From: Alphaproteobacteria bacterium
GTDB taxonomy: Bacteria > Pseudomonadota > Alphaproteobacteria > Acetobacterales > Acetobacteraceae
Direction: 5' to 3'
NCBI GenBank assembly: GCA_020850755.1
Contig: JADZEB010000011.1
Location: 124,001 to 188,000, forward strand
Length of the DNA stretch: 64,000 nucleotides
The notes beneath the pieces were generated by a model. It was given only the letters and a program-made list of their open reading frames with translations, ran no database searches and was not told where the DNA came from. The translations under genes and the position numbers were made by a program. Shown here piece after piece: positions 46,589 through 56,520 of this stretch (the stretch's first letter is position 1; each line of letters starts with the position of its first letter).

Positions 46589-49574
46589 TGGCGCGCGCCC
46601 CCTCGGGATCGACGAAACAGGGCGCGACGATGCGCACGCGCACCGACTGCCCCGCCGTGGGCGAGACCGCGTGCAGCTCGCTGCCGATGCGCGCGCGCCC
46701 ATCGGCCAGGAGCGCGAGCCCGATCGAACGATCCAGTGTCGGGCTCCAGCAATGCGAGGTCAGGAAGCCGAGCGAGGGCTGCGTGGCCGCCGGGTCAGGA
46801 TTGGCGACCAGGTGCCCGCCCACCGGCAGGCGTGCGCCCGCCGCGACCGGCGTGACGCCGACCAGCTGCCGCCGCCCCGGCTCGGCAAAGGCCGGCAGGC
46901 GGAGCGAGCGGGCGCCGATGAAGCTCTTGCGCCGAGCGACCATCCGCTCGAGCCCGAGATCGTGGGGCGTCGATCGGCCATCGGCCTCGCGCCCGACGAT
47001 CAGGAAGCCTTTCTCGATGCGCATCACGCCCATCGATTCGGTGCCGTAGGGCGCGATGCCGTGCGGCGCGCCCGCCGCCAGGATCGACTGCCAGAGGTCG
47101 AGGCCCCGCCCGGCCGGCACGCTGATCTCGTAGGCGAGCTCGCCCGAGAAGCTGACGCGCACGATGCGCGCGGGAATGCCGGCAACCTGCCCTTCGCGCA
47201 GGCCGAGCGGGGGCAGCGCATCCGCCCCTAGATCGAGGCCGGGCCCGGCGAGCGCGGCCAGCACGGCGCGCGCGCGCGGGCCGGCCAAGGCCGCCGTGAA
47301 CCATTGCTCGGTCACCACTGTCGCGAAGGCGCGCATGCCTGCCACGCCGCCCTGGATCGCGCGCATGATGTGCTCGAACACGGTATCGACATGGCCGGTG
47401 GAGGCGGTGAGCAGGAAATGCCGCTCGGAGAGGCGCGCGACAACGCCATCGTCGAGCGGGATCCCGTCCGGGCGCAGCATGATGCCGTAGCGGGCGCGCC
47501 CGACCGGCAGGCTTCCGACACTGTTCATGTAGAGATGGTCGAGCAGCGCCGGCGCGTCCGGCCCCTGCACCTCGATCTTGCCCAGCGTCGCGACATCGAT
47601 CACGCCGCAGGCAGCGCGCACGGTGCGCACCTCGCGGTTCACGGCATCGAGGTCGCTCTCGCCCGGGCGGCGGTAGAATTGCGGCCGGCGCCAGAGGCCG
47701 GCATTGGTGAACACCGCACCGTTGGCCGCATGCCAGGCATCGGCCGGCGTGCGCCGCAAGGGCTGCGCCGCGGCGAGGGGTTCCGCCCCGATGATGGCGC
47801 CGATACTGACCGGGCTCGCCGGCGGGCGGAAGGTGGGCGTGCCCACCGCCCCGATCTCCTCGCCGCGCCCGGCCGCTACCAGCGCGATGCCGGCCATGTT
47901 GCCGATGCGCCCCTGGTCGGTGCCCATGCCGAGCGTGGTGTAGCGCTTGACATGCTCGATCGAGCGGTAGCCCTCGCGCAGCGCAAGTGCGAGATCATCG
48001 GCGGTCACGTCGTTCTGCAGATCGACGAAGCGCTTGCCGCGTCCCGCGCGCACCAGGAGCGGCCCGCCGATCGCGGGCGAGGGATCGGGGCCGGCATCCG
48101 CGCGCGGCGCGCCCATGCCGGCCGGCGCGGCAAGACCCGCGGCGGCGGCGGCGGCAAGCCCGGCACGGTGCCCCTCGGCCAATGCCGCATCGAGCGCGAA
48201 GGCGCCCGCGACCGCGCCGGCGGCATGCACCGCACCGCCGCGCGGGCGGGCGATGAAGGCGCCGATCGCCGGGTCGAAAGCGGTCGGCTCGCGCGCCTGG
48301 GCGCAGAGCTGCACCTGCGGCGTGAAGCCGCCCGACATGCCGAGCACATCGCAGGCGAAGCGATGCACCGCCCCGCGCGCCTCGCCCGTGTCCGGATCGA
48401 TGGGGGCGAGCCGCACGGCGCGCACCGCGCGCGCACCCTCCACCGCGACGACGCCGTGCCCGCACAGCACCGCAAGGCCGGCGCTGGCGGCGGCCTGCGC
48501 CGCCGCGCCCGGCTCGGGGCGCAGATCGGCGATTGCGCGCGGCGGCGCCCCGGCATCGGCCAGGGCGAGGGCGACGGCATAGATCGTGTCGTTGTTGCCA
48601 ACCAGCACCGGCGCCCGCCCTGCCAGCACGCCGAAGCGGTGCAGATAGCCCGCGATCGCGGAAGCCAGCATCACGCCCGGGCGGTCATTGTCGGGAAACA
48701 GCAACAGCCGCTCGGTGGCGCCGGTGGCCAGCACGGCGGCGCGCGCGCGCAGCTTCCACACCGTCTCGCCCGCGCGGGCGGCCGGATCGCCCGCCGCGCC
48801 CCGCACGGCGATGGTGTAGAGGCCGTGATCGTAGGCGCCCGCCACCAGCGCCTCGGGCAGGACCGTGACGCGCGGGTTGGCGGCGAGCCTGGCCAGCGCA
48901 TCCTGCGCCCATTCCGCCGCCGCGTGCCCTTCGATCTGGCGGGCGAGTCCGAGCAGCCGGCGCGCCGGCTGGGTGCCGGCCAGCGCCAGCACGACGCGCG
49001 CGCCCGCCTGCGCCGCCGACAGTGCCGCGGAAAGGCCCGCCGGCCCGCCACCGGCCACCAGCACATCGGCATGGGCGAAGCGGCGCGCGTAGCGCTGCCC
49101 TCCCTCGCCCTCGGGCGCGGGCCCAAGGCCGGCGGCGCGGCGGATGAAGCGCTCGTAGAACAGCCAGCGCCCGCGCGGGGCCATGAAGGTCTTGTAGTAG
49201 AAGCCGGCCGGCAGGAACGGCGCGAGCATCCCCGCCACAGCGCCGAAATCCGCGCGCAGGCCGGGCCAGCAATTCTGCGCCTCGGCGATGAGCCCGTCGG
49301 CGATCGGCAGCATGGTCGCGCGGAGGTTCGGCTCCACCCCGTCCGGATGGCGCTGCGCCACGAGCGCCGCCGGCTCCTCGATGCCGAGGCCGACAATACC
49401 GCGCGGGCGGTGATATTTCAGCGAGCGCCCGACCAGCCGCACGCCATGCGCCAGCAGCGCGGAAGCGAGCGTGTCGCCCGCATACCCGGCATAGTCGCGG
49501 CCATCGAAGCGGAAAGCCACGGTGCGCGTGCGATCGACAAGGCCGCGGCCGGGAAGACGCAGCGGCCCGCTCAT
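46581..49574 (-). CDS. soxA: Sarcosine oxidase alpha subunit
   Basis: A 997-residue alpha subunit. An N-terminal 2Fe-2S-like domain without the cysteine ligands (YAGDTLASALLAHGV, SLKYHRPRGIVG) is typical of SoxA. The first dinucleotide-binding fold has VLVAGGGPAGLSAALSAAQAG at 171-191. The C-terminal third (from about residue 600) is the GcvT-like tetrahydrofolate-binding domain, which captures the formaldehyde-level carbon as 5,10-methylene-THF. With SoxB it converts sarcosine, O2 and THF to glycine and hydrogen peroxide. It overlaps soxD by 4 nt. Confidence 0.95.
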   Translation of the reverse strand: MSGPLRLPGRGLVDRTRTVAFRFDGRDYAGYAGDTLASALLAHGVRLVGRSLKYHRPRGIVGLGIEEPAALVAQRHPDGVEPNLRATMLPIADGLIAEAQNCWPGLRADFGAVAGMLAPFLPAGFYYKTFMAPRGRWLFYERFIRRAAGLGPAPEGEGGQRYARRFAHADVLVAGGGPAGLSAALSAAQAGARVVLALAGTQPARRLLGLARQIEGHAAAEWAQDALARLAANPRVTVLPEALVAGAYDHGLYTIAVRGAAGDPAARAGETVWKLRARAAVLATGATERLLLFPDNDRPGVMLASAIAGYLHRFGVLAGRAPVLVGNNDTIYAVALALADAGAPPRAIADLRPEPGAAAQAAASAGLAVLCGHGVVAVEGARAVRAVRLAPIDPDTGEARGAVHRFACDVLGMSGGFTPQVQLCAQAREPTAFDPAIGAFIARPRGGAVHAAGAVAGAFALDAALAEGHRAGLAAAAAAGLAAPAGMGAPRADAGPDPSPAIGGPLLVRAGRGKRFVDLQNDVTADDLALALREGYRSIEHVKRYTTLGMGTDQGRIGNMAGIALVAAGRGEEIGAVGTPTFRPPASPVSIGAIIGAEPLAAAQPLRRTPADAWHAANGAVFTNAGLWRRPQFYRRPGESDLDAVNREVRTVRAACGVIDVATLGKIEVQGPDAPALLDHLYMNSVGSLPVGRARYGIMLRPDGIPLDDGVVARLSERHFLLTASTGHVDTVFEHIMRAIQGGVAGMRAFATVVTEQWFTAALAGPRARAVLAALAGPGLDLGADALPPLGLREGQVAGIPARIVRVSFSGELAYEISVPAGRGLDLWQSILAAGAPHGIAPYGTESMGVMRIEKGFLIVGREADGRSTPHDLGLERMVARRKSFIGARSLRLPAFAEPGRRQLVGVTPVAAGARLPVGGHLVANPDPAATQPSLGFLTSHCWSPTLDRSIGLALLADGRARIGSELHAVSPTAGQSVRVRIVAPCFVDPEGARANG

Positions 49575-49855
49575 GCCTGCCCGTCCTTGCGCGCGGATGG
49601 CACGAGCAGCTCGGCACGCAGGATGGCGTGGCTGACCGTGTCGCGCTCGACCGCGATCCAGCGCCGGCAGCCATGGCGATGGAACCAGAGCTCGCGATGC
49701 GCCCCGCGCGGATTGTCGCGGAAGTAAAGCGCCTCGGTCCAGGCGGCGTCGGATGCGTTCTCGCCCTCGGGCGGGGGTGCCACGCTGCCATCGCCGCCGA
49801 AGACGAACTCGGTCTCGGCGCGCGCGCCGCAGAAGGGGCAGGGAAGGAGAAGCAT
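49571..49855 (-). CDS. soxD: Sarcosine oxidase delta subunit
   Basis: A 94-residue zinc-binding delta subunit. The zinc ligands expected from known complexes are present: Cys6 and Cys9 in CPFCG, then His59 and Cys63 in FHRHGC. ERDTVSHAI matches the C-terminal family region. It stabilises the complex. It sits 12 bp after soxB and overlaps the start of soxA (ATGA). Confidence 0.95.
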   Translation of the reverse strand: MLLLPCPFCGARAETEFVFGGDGSVAPPPEGENASDAAWTEALYFRDNPRGAHRELWFHRHGCRRWIAVERDTVSHAILRAELLVPSARKDGQA

Positions 49856-49867
49856 CGGCGCCTGCGG

Positions 49868-51121
49868 CTAGTGGAGATGCGGCTGGGGGCCTTCGCCCCG
49901 CTCGGTCAGGATGTGGCCGGTGCGGAAGCGATCGAGCGCGAAGGCGCGGCCGAGATCGTGCGTTGCGCCGGTGGCAAGCAGATGCGCCATGCACCAGCCG
50001 GCGGCGGGTGTCGCCTTGAAGCCGCCATAGCACCAGCCACCATTGAGAAATAGCCCGCCCACGGGCGTTGCCGAGATGATCGGGCTGCCATCCATCGACA
50101 TGTCCATCACGCCCGCCCATTGCCGCATCAGGCGCAGGCGGCGAATGCGTGGATAAAGCTCGGCGGCGCCGGCCAGGATGCGCTCGACCGTCGGCCAGGC
50201 ACCGCGCTGGCTGTAGGAGTTGTAGCCATCGAGCGGGCCGCCGATCAGCACCTCGCCCTTCGCGGTCTGGCTGACATAGACGCGCAGCGCCCCGGACGAG
50301 ACGACGCGGCTGAGGAAGGGCTTCACCGGTTCTGTCACCACCGCCTGCAACAGATGCGTCTCGATCGGCAGGCGCAGTCCCGCCAGCCGCGCGAGCGTGC
50401 CGGAATGGCCGGCAACGCACAGGCCCACGCGCCCGGCGCGGATCGCACCGCGCGTCGTTTCCACGCCGGCGATGCGGCCATTGCCGATCTCGAAGCCCGT
50501 GACCTCGCAATTCTGGATGATATCCACGCCCAGCCGATCCGCCGCGCGCGCATAGCCCCAGGCGACCGCGTCATGGCGCGCCACGCCCCCGCGCGGCTGG
50601 ATCACGCCGCCCAGCACGGGGTAGCGCGCGCCCGGATCGAGCGACAGCTCGGGCAGCATCGCGGCCAGCCTCTCGCGCGTCAGCACCTCGGCATCGGTGC
50701 CGTTCAGCCGCATCATGTTGTAGCGACGGGTCCAGCCTTCCCGCTCGGCCGGGGAGTGGAACAGGTTCACCACGCCGCGCTGGCTGAACATGATGTTGTA
50801 GTTGAGCTCGCGCGACAGGCCCTCCCAAAGCTTCAGCGCATGCTCGTAGAAATGCGCATTCGCCGGCAGGAAGTAGTTGGAGCGGATGATCGTGGTGTTG
50901 CGCCCGGTATTGCCACCGCCGATCCAGCCCTTCTCCAGCACCGCGACGCGGCCGATGCCGTGCAGGCGCGCGAGATAGTAGGCAGTGGCAAGCCCGTGGC
51001 CGCCGCCGCCGACGATCACCACGTCATAGGCCGGCTTCGGCGCGGCATCGCGCCAGGCCGGCCGCCAGTGGCGGTGGCCGGAGAGCGCGTTGCGGACGAG
51101 CGAAAGCAGCGAATAGCGCAT
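49868..51121 (-). CDS. soxB: Sarcosine oxidase beta subunit
   Basis: A 417-residue beta subunit that performs sarcosine oxidation. The FAD fold is VVIVGGGGHGLATAYYLAR (34-52), and GNTGRNTTIIRSNYF matches the flavin loop. His183 in GGVARHDAVAWGYAR is the position used for the covalent FMN link in characterised enzymes. GSPIISATPVGGLFLNGGWCYGGFKATP ends the catalytic domain. It overlaps the permease gene by 1 nt (TGATG). The preceding genes import and hydrolyse a likely precursor of sarcosine. Confidence 0.95.
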   Translation of the reverse strand: MRYSLLSLVRNALSGHRHWRPAWRDAAPKPAYDVVIVGGGGHGLATAYYLARLHGIGRVAVLEKGWIGGGNTGRNTTIIRSNYFLPANAHFYEHALKLWEGLSRELNYNIMFSQRGVVNLFHSPAEREGWTRRYNMMRLNGTDAEVLTRERLAAMLPELSLDPGARYPVLGGVIQPRGGVARHDAVAWGYARAADRLGVDIIQNCEVTGFEIGNGRIAGVETTRGAIRAGRVGLCVAGHSGTLARLAGLRLPIETHLLQAVVTEPVKPFLSRVVSSGALRVYVSQTAKGEVLIGGPLDGYNSYSQRGAWPTVERILAGAAELYPRIRRLRLMRQWAGVMDMSMDGSPIISATPVGGLFLNGGWCYGGFKATPAAGWCMAHLLATGATHDLGRAFALDRFRTGHILTERGEGPQPHLH

Positions 51122-52083
51122 CAGCGGAGCTTCGGGTTGAACACGTCGCGCAGCCAGTCGCCGAGCAGGTTCACGGCAAGCACGAGCAGCGCGAGCACGG
51201 CACCGGGAAAGAGCGCCATCCAGTACTCGCCGGAGAGCAGGTAGTTGCGGCCGTGCTCGACCAGCGAGCCGAGCGAGGGCTGGTCGGGCGGCATGCCGAC
51301 ACCGAGGAAGGACAGCGTCGCCTCCTGCAGGATTGCGATGCCGAGGTCGATCGTGGCGATGACCAGGATCGGGCTCGATATGTTGGGCAGTATGTGCGCG
51401 ACCGCGATCGCGACCGGCCCGCGGCCCACCAGCTGCGCCGCCTGCACGTATTCCTTGCGCCGCTCGACCATGGTCGAGCCGCGCACGGTGCGCGCGAAGC
51501 GCACCCAGTTGGAGGCAGCGATCGCCAGGATGACGACGATCAGGCCGAGATCGGCATGGGTCTGGCGCGGCAACAGGCCGCGCAAGAGGCCATCGACGAT
51601 CAGCGCCACCAGGATCGCCGGGAAGCTCAGCTGGATGTCGGCCACGCGCATGATGAAGGCGTCGAGCGCGCCACCGACATAGCCGCTGAGCAGCCCCACC
51701 GCCACGCCCGACACCATCGCCAGCAGCACCGCCGCCAGCCCGACGCCGAGCGAGGTGCGCAGGCCATAGACGATCGCCGACAAGATGTCGCGGCCCTGGT
51801 GATCGACGCCGAGCAGGTAGCGCCAGCTCCCCTCGGCGTGCCAGACCGGGGGCGTGAAGGCATCCATCAGGTTGATGGTGGCCGGATCGAAGGGATCGGT
51901 CGGCAGCAGGGGCGGCCCGAACAGCGCGGCGAGACAGAACAGCAGCGTCAGCACCGCCGCCGCCATCGTCACCCAGGAGGAACGGAAGCTTGCGGCGATG
52001 TCGCTGTCCCACGCGCGAAGGAGCGCGGCGCGCACGCCACCCCCGGCGACACCCTGGGCAAGGGATGCGCTCGGTGGCGCCAT
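51121..52083 (-). CDS. Peptide/opine-type ABC transporter permease (DppC type)
   Basis: A 320-residue permease. Its long cytoplasmic N terminus (about 38 residues) is followed by the first span VLTLLFCLAALFGPPLL. LGVDHQGRDILSAIVYG is the DppC family signature, and AAQLVGRGPVAIAVAHILPN the coupling loop. The stop overlaps the soxB start, and the DppB-type gene ends 3 bp before its own start. No ATPase gene is in this operon. Confidence 0.92.
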   Translation of the reverse strand: MAPPSASLAQGVAGGGVRAALLRAWDSDIAASFRSSWVTMAAAVLTLLFCLAALFGPPLLPTDPFDPATINLMDAFTPPVWHAEGSWRYLLGVDHQGRDILSAIVYGLRTSLGVGLAAVLLAMVSGVAVGLLSGYVGGALDAFIMRVADIQLSFPAILVALIVDGLLRGLLPRQTHADLGLIVVILAIAASNWVRFARTVRGSTMVERRKEYVQAAQLVGRGPVAIAVAHILPNISSPILVIATIDLGIAILQEATLSFLGVGMPPDQPSLGSLVEHGRNYLLSGEYWMALFPGAVLALLVLAVNLLGDWLRDVFNPKLR

Positions 52084-52086
52084 CGC

Positions 52087-53073
52087 CTAGTGCCCCGCCC
52101 CGTCGCCGCCGCGCACGCGCAGTCGCGGATCGACCGCGAGATAGAGCAGGTCCACGGCAAGGTTCAGCACGACGAAGAAGAAGCCCACCAGCAGCAGGTA
52201 TGCCGCCATCACCGGTATATCCACCGTGCGGATCGCGCTGATGAACAGGGCGCCGACGCCAGGCCACTGGAACACCGTCTCGGTGATGATGGCGAAGGCG
52301 GTGATCGAGCCGATCTGCAGCCCCGCCACCGTGATCAGCGGGATCAGCGTGTTGCGCAGCGCGTGCCCGTAATGCACGGCGCGATCGCGCAAACCCCGCG
52401 CGCGGGCGAAGCGGATGAAATCCGCGCGCAGCACCTCGAGCATCTCGGACTGCACCAGCCGCATGACGAAGGCGAGCTGGAACAGGCCGAGCGTGATCGC
52501 CGGCAGGATCAGCGACTTCCACCCGCTGGCGGAGAAGAAGCCGCTCGTCCACCAGCCGAAAGCCACCGTCTCGCCGCGCCCGAAGCTCGGCAGCACGCCA
52601 AGCTGCACGGCGAAGATGTAGATCAGCAGGATGCCGAGGAAGAAACTCGGCAGCGAGATGCCGGCAAGCGACACGGCCAGGAACAGCCTGCTCGTCGGCC
52701 GGCCGCGATGGATCGCGGCATAGACGCCCATCGGAATGCCGAGCCCGAGCGCCAGCGCCGCGGCGACAAAGGACAGTTCCAGCGTGGCCGGGATGCGCAC
52801 GCCGATCACCTCCGCCACCGGCCGCGAGAACTGGTAGGAGATGCCGAACCTGCCCTGCGCCGAATTGGCGATGAAGCGCAGATACTGCACCAGCAGGGGA
52901 TCGTTGAAGCCGAGTTCCTGGCGCAGCCGCTCACGCTCCTCGGCCGGCACGTCGAGGCCGACGAGATGCGTGAGCGGGTCGCCCGCGAACTGGAACAGCA
53001 CGAAGGCGATCAGCGCCACCGCGAGCATCACCAGCACCGACTGGAACAGCCGGTTGACGATGAAGGCGATCAC
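52087..53073 (-). CDS. Peptide/opine-type ABC transporter permease (DppB type)
   Basis: A 328-residue permease. The N terminus IAFIVNRLFQSVLVMLAVALI, the FGISYQFSRPVAEVI loop, the coupling loop RARGLRDRAVHYGHALRNTL and ITETVFQWPGVGALFISAI are all DppB-like. It pairs with the neighbouring DppC-type protein and the binding protein at 53107. It would import the compound processed by the hydantoinase and sarcosine oxidase genes in the same operon, using ATPases encoded elsewhere. Confidence 0.92.
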   Translation of the reverse strand: MIAFIVNRLFQSVLVMLAVALIAFVLFQFAGDPLTHLVGLDVPAEERERLRQELGFNDPLLVQYLRFIANSAQGRFGISYQFSRPVAEVIGVRIPATLELSFVAAALALGLGIPMGVYAAIHRGRPTSRLFLAVSLAGISLPSFFLGILLIYIFAVQLGVLPSFGRGETVAFGWWTSGFFSASGWKSLILPAITLGLFQLAFVMRLVQSEMLEVLRADFIRFARARGLRDRAVHYGHALRNTLIPLITVAGLQIGSITAFAIITETVFQWPGVGALFISAIRTVDIPVMAAYLLLVGFFFVVLNLAVDLLYLAVDPRLRVRGGDGAGH

Positions 53074-53106
53074 GCGCGCCGGTCCCTCGCCGCCTGCCGC
53101 TCCCGG

Positions 53107-54726
53107 CTAGCGCAGGGAGACGTGCGGCAGGAACACGCGGCCATCGGGGCGCAGCTTCACGGTGACGAAATCGCGCGCGCCCCACAGGATCGGCGGATAG
53201 TAGATCGGCAACAGCGGCAGCTCGCGCGCGACCACGTCGAAGGCCTCGCGCAGCAGGCGCTGGTGCTCCTGCGGGCGGGTCTCGGCGCGCGCCCGGGCTA
53301 CGATCGCATCGAACTCGGCGTTGCAGTAGCCGCCCATGTTGAAGCCGCCACGACGCGATTCCGTGCAGGACAGCAGATCGAAAAGCGTGTTGCCGCCGGC
53401 CCAGCCATTATTGCCCCAGGACATGTAGAACAGGCTGGTATCCTGCCCGACCACCTTCGGGAACCAGCGCGCCGGCGGCTGTGCCAGAAGCTCGACGCGG
53501 ATGCCCACCTGCGAGAGCATCGTGCCCATCGCCTCGCAGGCGTCGCGGTCGCCGATCTCGCGCCCGGCGGGGCAGTCGAGCGTGATGCGGAACCCGTCCG
53601 GGTAGCCGGCCTCGCGCAGAAGCGCGCGCGCGCGCGCCTGGTCGAAGGGCAGGCGCTGGCGCGATGGGTCGAAGCCCGACACGCCCTCGGGCACGATCAT
53701 CGCCGCCGGCTTGGCGAAGCCGCGGAACACCACCCGGTTGAGCGCATCGACATTGATCGCATGCAGCATGGCCTGGCGCACGCGGATGTCGCGCAAGGGG
53801 TTGGCGCCGCGCACGCTGGAATGGAGCAGCTCGTCGCGCTTGAGGTCGAGGCCGAGGAAGACGGCGCGTGCCTCGTGCCCGGCGACGATCTGCGTGCCGG
53901 GGCTGGTGCGCAGGCGCTGCGCATCCTGCACCGGCACCGGCGAGACCATGTCGAGCTCGCCCGACAGGAGGCCGGCCACGCGCGTTGCCGGCGAGGCGAT
54001 CGGCGTCAGGATCGCGCGCCCGACATTGGATCGGTACTCACCCCAGCCCCACCAGTTCGGGTTGCGCCGCAGCACCAGCCGCACGCCCGGCTCCCAGGTC
54101 TCGACGATGAAGGGACCGGTGCCATTGGCGTTGTTTACGGCATGGTTGGTTTCCTGGCGCGCGAAATCGGCCGGCTCGGCGGCGCCGTTCCGCTCGGCCC
54201 AGGCGCGCGACATGATCATCATGGTGTTGAACTGGTTGATCAGCACCGGATCGGGGCCGCTGGCGATGAAATCGACGGTGAAATCGTCGACCTTCACCAC
54301 CTCGCGCAGGTTGCGCAGCACGTTGCGCCCGCGCGACTTCGGATTGCGCATCCGCTCGGTCGAGAACACCACGTCATCGGCGGTGAAGGGCGTACCGTCG
54401 TGGAAGGTCACGCCGCGGCGCAGCCAGAAGCGCCAGCGGTTGGGCTCGACCTGCTCCCAGCGCTCGGCCAGGCGCGAGAAGAAGCCGCGATCGGGCTCGA
54501 AATCGATCAGCGGGTCGTAGATGTTCGCCGTGATCGCCAGCGTGAGGGCATCCCAGTTGCGCATCGAATCGAGCGAGCTCGTGTCGCGTTCAAGCGCCAG
54601 GCGGAAATCGCGGCCCGGCGCCGGCGCCTGGGCCTGCGCGATGGCCTGGGGCGCGGACAGGCCGCCCAGCACCAGCATCGACACGGCCGCCACCGACCGC
54701 CGCACGAACCTTGCCGTGAGTGTCAT
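53107..54726 (-). CDS. Peptide/opine-type ABC transporter substrate-binding protein
   Basis: A 539-residue family 5 binding protein. The start is ATG 54726 with a GGAGGCG site. A Sec/Tat-like leader (RFVRRSVAAVSMLVLGGLSA) ends AIAQAQA. The mature region includes RWEQVEPNRWRFWLRRGVTFHDGTPFTADDV and NWWGWGEYRSNVGRA, common in this family. It lies between hyuB and the two permeases in the sox operon, so its natural ligand is probably an N-methylated amide, hydantoin or related compound and not an ordinary peptide. Confidence 0.92.
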   Translation of the reverse strand: MTLTARFVRRSVAAVSMLVLGGLSAPQAIAQAQAPAPGRDFRLALERDTSSLDSMRNWDALTLAITANIYDPLIDFEPDRGFFSRLAERWEQVEPNRWRFWLRRGVTFHDGTPFTADDVVFSTERMRNPKSRGRNVLRNLREVVKVDDFTVDFIASGPDPVLINQFNTMMIMSRAWAERNGAAEPADFARQETNHAVNNANGTGPFIVETWEPGVRLVLRRNPNWWGWGEYRSNVGRAILTPIASPATRVAGLLSGELDMVSPVPVQDAQRLRTSPGTQIVAGHEARAVFLGLDLKRDELLHSSVRGANPLRDIRVRQAMLHAINVDALNRVVFRGFAKPAAMIVPEGVSGFDPSRQRLPFDQARARALLREAGYPDGFRITLDCPAGREIGDRDACEAMGTMLSQVGIRVELLAQPPARWFPKVVGQDTSLFYMSWGNNGWAGGNTLFDLLSCTESRRGGFNMGGYCNAEFDAIVARARAETRPQEHQRLLREAFDVVARELPLLPIYYPPILWGARDFVTVKLRPDGRVFLPHVSLR

Positions 54727-54788
54727 CGCACGCCTCCCTGTTGTTGCGCGCGCGCCTCCTGCGCACGCGGTCGTTGCAGCCATCGCGG

Positions 54789-56510
54789 CTATCGCACCGC
54801 CTTCACACCATAGGTCCCTGCCGCCGCTGCCGCTGAGACCTTGCGGTTGGCGACATCCTCGGCGACCTTGGCCGGGTCGCGCGCCGAAGCCGGCCCGAAC
54901 CCGCCGCCGCCCGGTGTCTGCACCGAAACGACACCGCCCTTGGGTACGCGCAGCGTGACCTTCGAAGGGAGCTCGCGCGCCTCGCCATCGGGGTCGAGAA
55001 CGTAGCGCGCCACGCGCCCCTCGCCGCCGCCGGCCAGGCCCCAGGGCGCGAATTTGCGCCCGTCCGAGAGGATCGAGAAGGAGCATTCCTCCTCGGCGAA
55101 CCAGAAGTCGCGGCGCACGCCGAGCCCGCCGCGGAACCGCCCTGGCCCGCCGCTGTCCTCGATCAGCTCGTAGCGCTTGATCATCACGGGATAGTTCAGC
55201 TCCACCTCCTCGATCGGGGCGTTCTCGGTGTTCTGCATCTCCGACTGCACGGCGTCATAGCCGTCCTTGTGCGGGCGCGCGCCGTCGCCGCCGCCCACCG
55301 TCTCCATGTAGCAGTAGTATTCGCGCAGGCGCGGATGCCAGCCGGCGAAGCCGAGATTGACCACGAGCGACTTGCCCGCCGCCGGCAGCCGCTCCGGCAG
55401 CACCGGGTGCAGTGCCAGCATGATGCCGGAGACGACGCGATACATGGTCTCGAACGCGCCCACCACGGCGGCGGGGGATTCGGCGGTCAGCACCGTGCGG
55501 TCGGGGCCGACGCACTGCACGCGGTCGAGGAAGCCGGAATTGTTCGGGATGCGCGGGTCGCATAGGCAGCGCAGTATGTGGGTGAGCGAGCGGCGCGTCT
55601 GCATGCGCGTGGCGTTCATCGGCCCGCGCACCTGCGGCGAGGTGCCGGTGATGTCCAGGATCGCCTGCCCGTCCTTGAGCGTCACCGCGATGCAGAGCCG
55701 GATCGGCTCGTCCGATATGCCGTCATCGTCGCGGAACACCTCGGCGCGAAAGGTGCCCTGCGGCAGGCGGCGGAGTTCCAGATCGACCCAGCGGTTGGTG
55801 TAGGCGAGCAGCTCGTCGCAGAACTTGCGCAGCGTGGGCAGGCCGTGGGTGGCGATCAGCTCGCCGATGCGCCGCGCGGCCACCGCGTTGGCGGAAAGCT
55901 GCGCGCGCAGATCGCCCAGCACCTCGCGGCGCGGGCGGACATTGGCCAGGATCAGGTTCATGACATTGTCGATGATCGCGCCGTCGGCAGCGATCTGCGT
56001 CACCGGCAGGATCACGCCTTCCTGGAAGATCTCGGTGTTGACGCCGAGGCTCGCGGGCGAGGCGCCGCCGACATCGACATGGTGCGCCATGTTGGCGACG
56101 AAGCCGAACAGCTCGCCCGCCACGAACACCGGGGCGAAGCAGGTGATGTCGTTGAGGTGGTTCGAGCCGCGATAGGGATCGTTGACCAGGAAGGCATCTC
56201 CCGGACGAAACTTCTCGATGCCGATCTCGCGCACCGAGGCGGGGATGGTGGTGGCGATGCTGACCAGGTGCCCGGGCTGGCCCGACTGCGCGATCACGCG
56301 CAGATCGCGGTCGATGACGGAACAGCTGAAATCGCCGCGCGTCTTGACGTTGGTGGAATAGGCCGTGCGGCGCAGCGTGACCGCCATCTCCTCGGTCACG
56401 GTCATGAAGGCGTTGCGCAGCACCTCGAAGGTGATCGGGTCCATGTCCGGCGGGGGCAGCCCCTCTGCCAGGTCGGCCAGCGCCTCGCGCGCATTGGTGA
56501 CTTGCGGCAT
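54789..56510 (-). CDS. hyuB: Hydantoinase B / oxoprolinase-B subunit
   Basis: A 573-residue B subunit. PDMDPITFEVLRNAFMTVTEEM and STNVKTRGDFSCSVIDRDLRV open the protein, and NDPYRGSNHLNDITCFAPVFV and ANMAHHVDVGGASP carry the probable metal-binding His/Asp residues. The C-terminal QTPGGGGFGPAS is typical. It begins 10 bp after hyuA. The pair's sequence differs from the one at 41-45 kb, so the two operons probably act on different amides. Next to sarcosine oxidase, an N-methylhydantoinase role is the most attractive guess. Confidence 0.92.
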   Translation of the reverse strand: MPQVTNAREALADLAEGLPPPDMDPITFEVLRNAFMTVTEEMAVTLRRTAYSTNVKTRGDFSCSVIDRDLRVIAQSGQPGHLVSIATTIPASVREIGIEKFRPGDAFLVNDPYRGSNHLNDITCFAPVFVAGELFGFVANMAHHVDVGGASPASLGVNTEIFQEGVILPVTQIAADGAIIDNVMNLILANVRPRREVLGDLRAQLSANAVAARRIGELIATHGLPTLRKFCDELLAYTNRWVDLELRRLPQGTFRAEVFRDDDGISDEPIRLCIAVTLKDGQAILDITGTSPQVRGPMNATRMQTRRSLTHILRCLCDPRIPNNSGFLDRVQCVGPDRTVLTAESPAAVVGAFETMYRVVSGIMLALHPVLPERLPAAGKSLVVNLGFAGWHPRLREYYCYMETVGGGDGARPHKDGYDAVQSEMQNTENAPIEEVELNYPVMIKRYELIEDSGGPGRFRGGLGVRRDFWFAEEECSFSILSDGRKFAPWGLAGGGEGRVARYVLDPDGEARELPSKVTLRVPKGGVVSVQTPGGGGFGPASARDPAKVAEDVANRKVSAAAAAGTYGVKAVR

Positions 56511-56520
56511 GCGTGATCCC

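Noticed and set aside
46581..50510. A longer version of soxA extending upstream through soxD and part of soxB.
   Set aside because: The extension is out of frame with soxD and soxB, both of which are clear. The ATG at 49574 with the ATGA overlap and the family start is correct.
51253..54813. A plus-strand open frame of nearly 1,190 codons opposite the permeases and binding protein.
   Set aside because: It is low-complexity (Arg/His/Gln/Ala-rich), has no domain, and mirrors three well-supported genes on the other strand.
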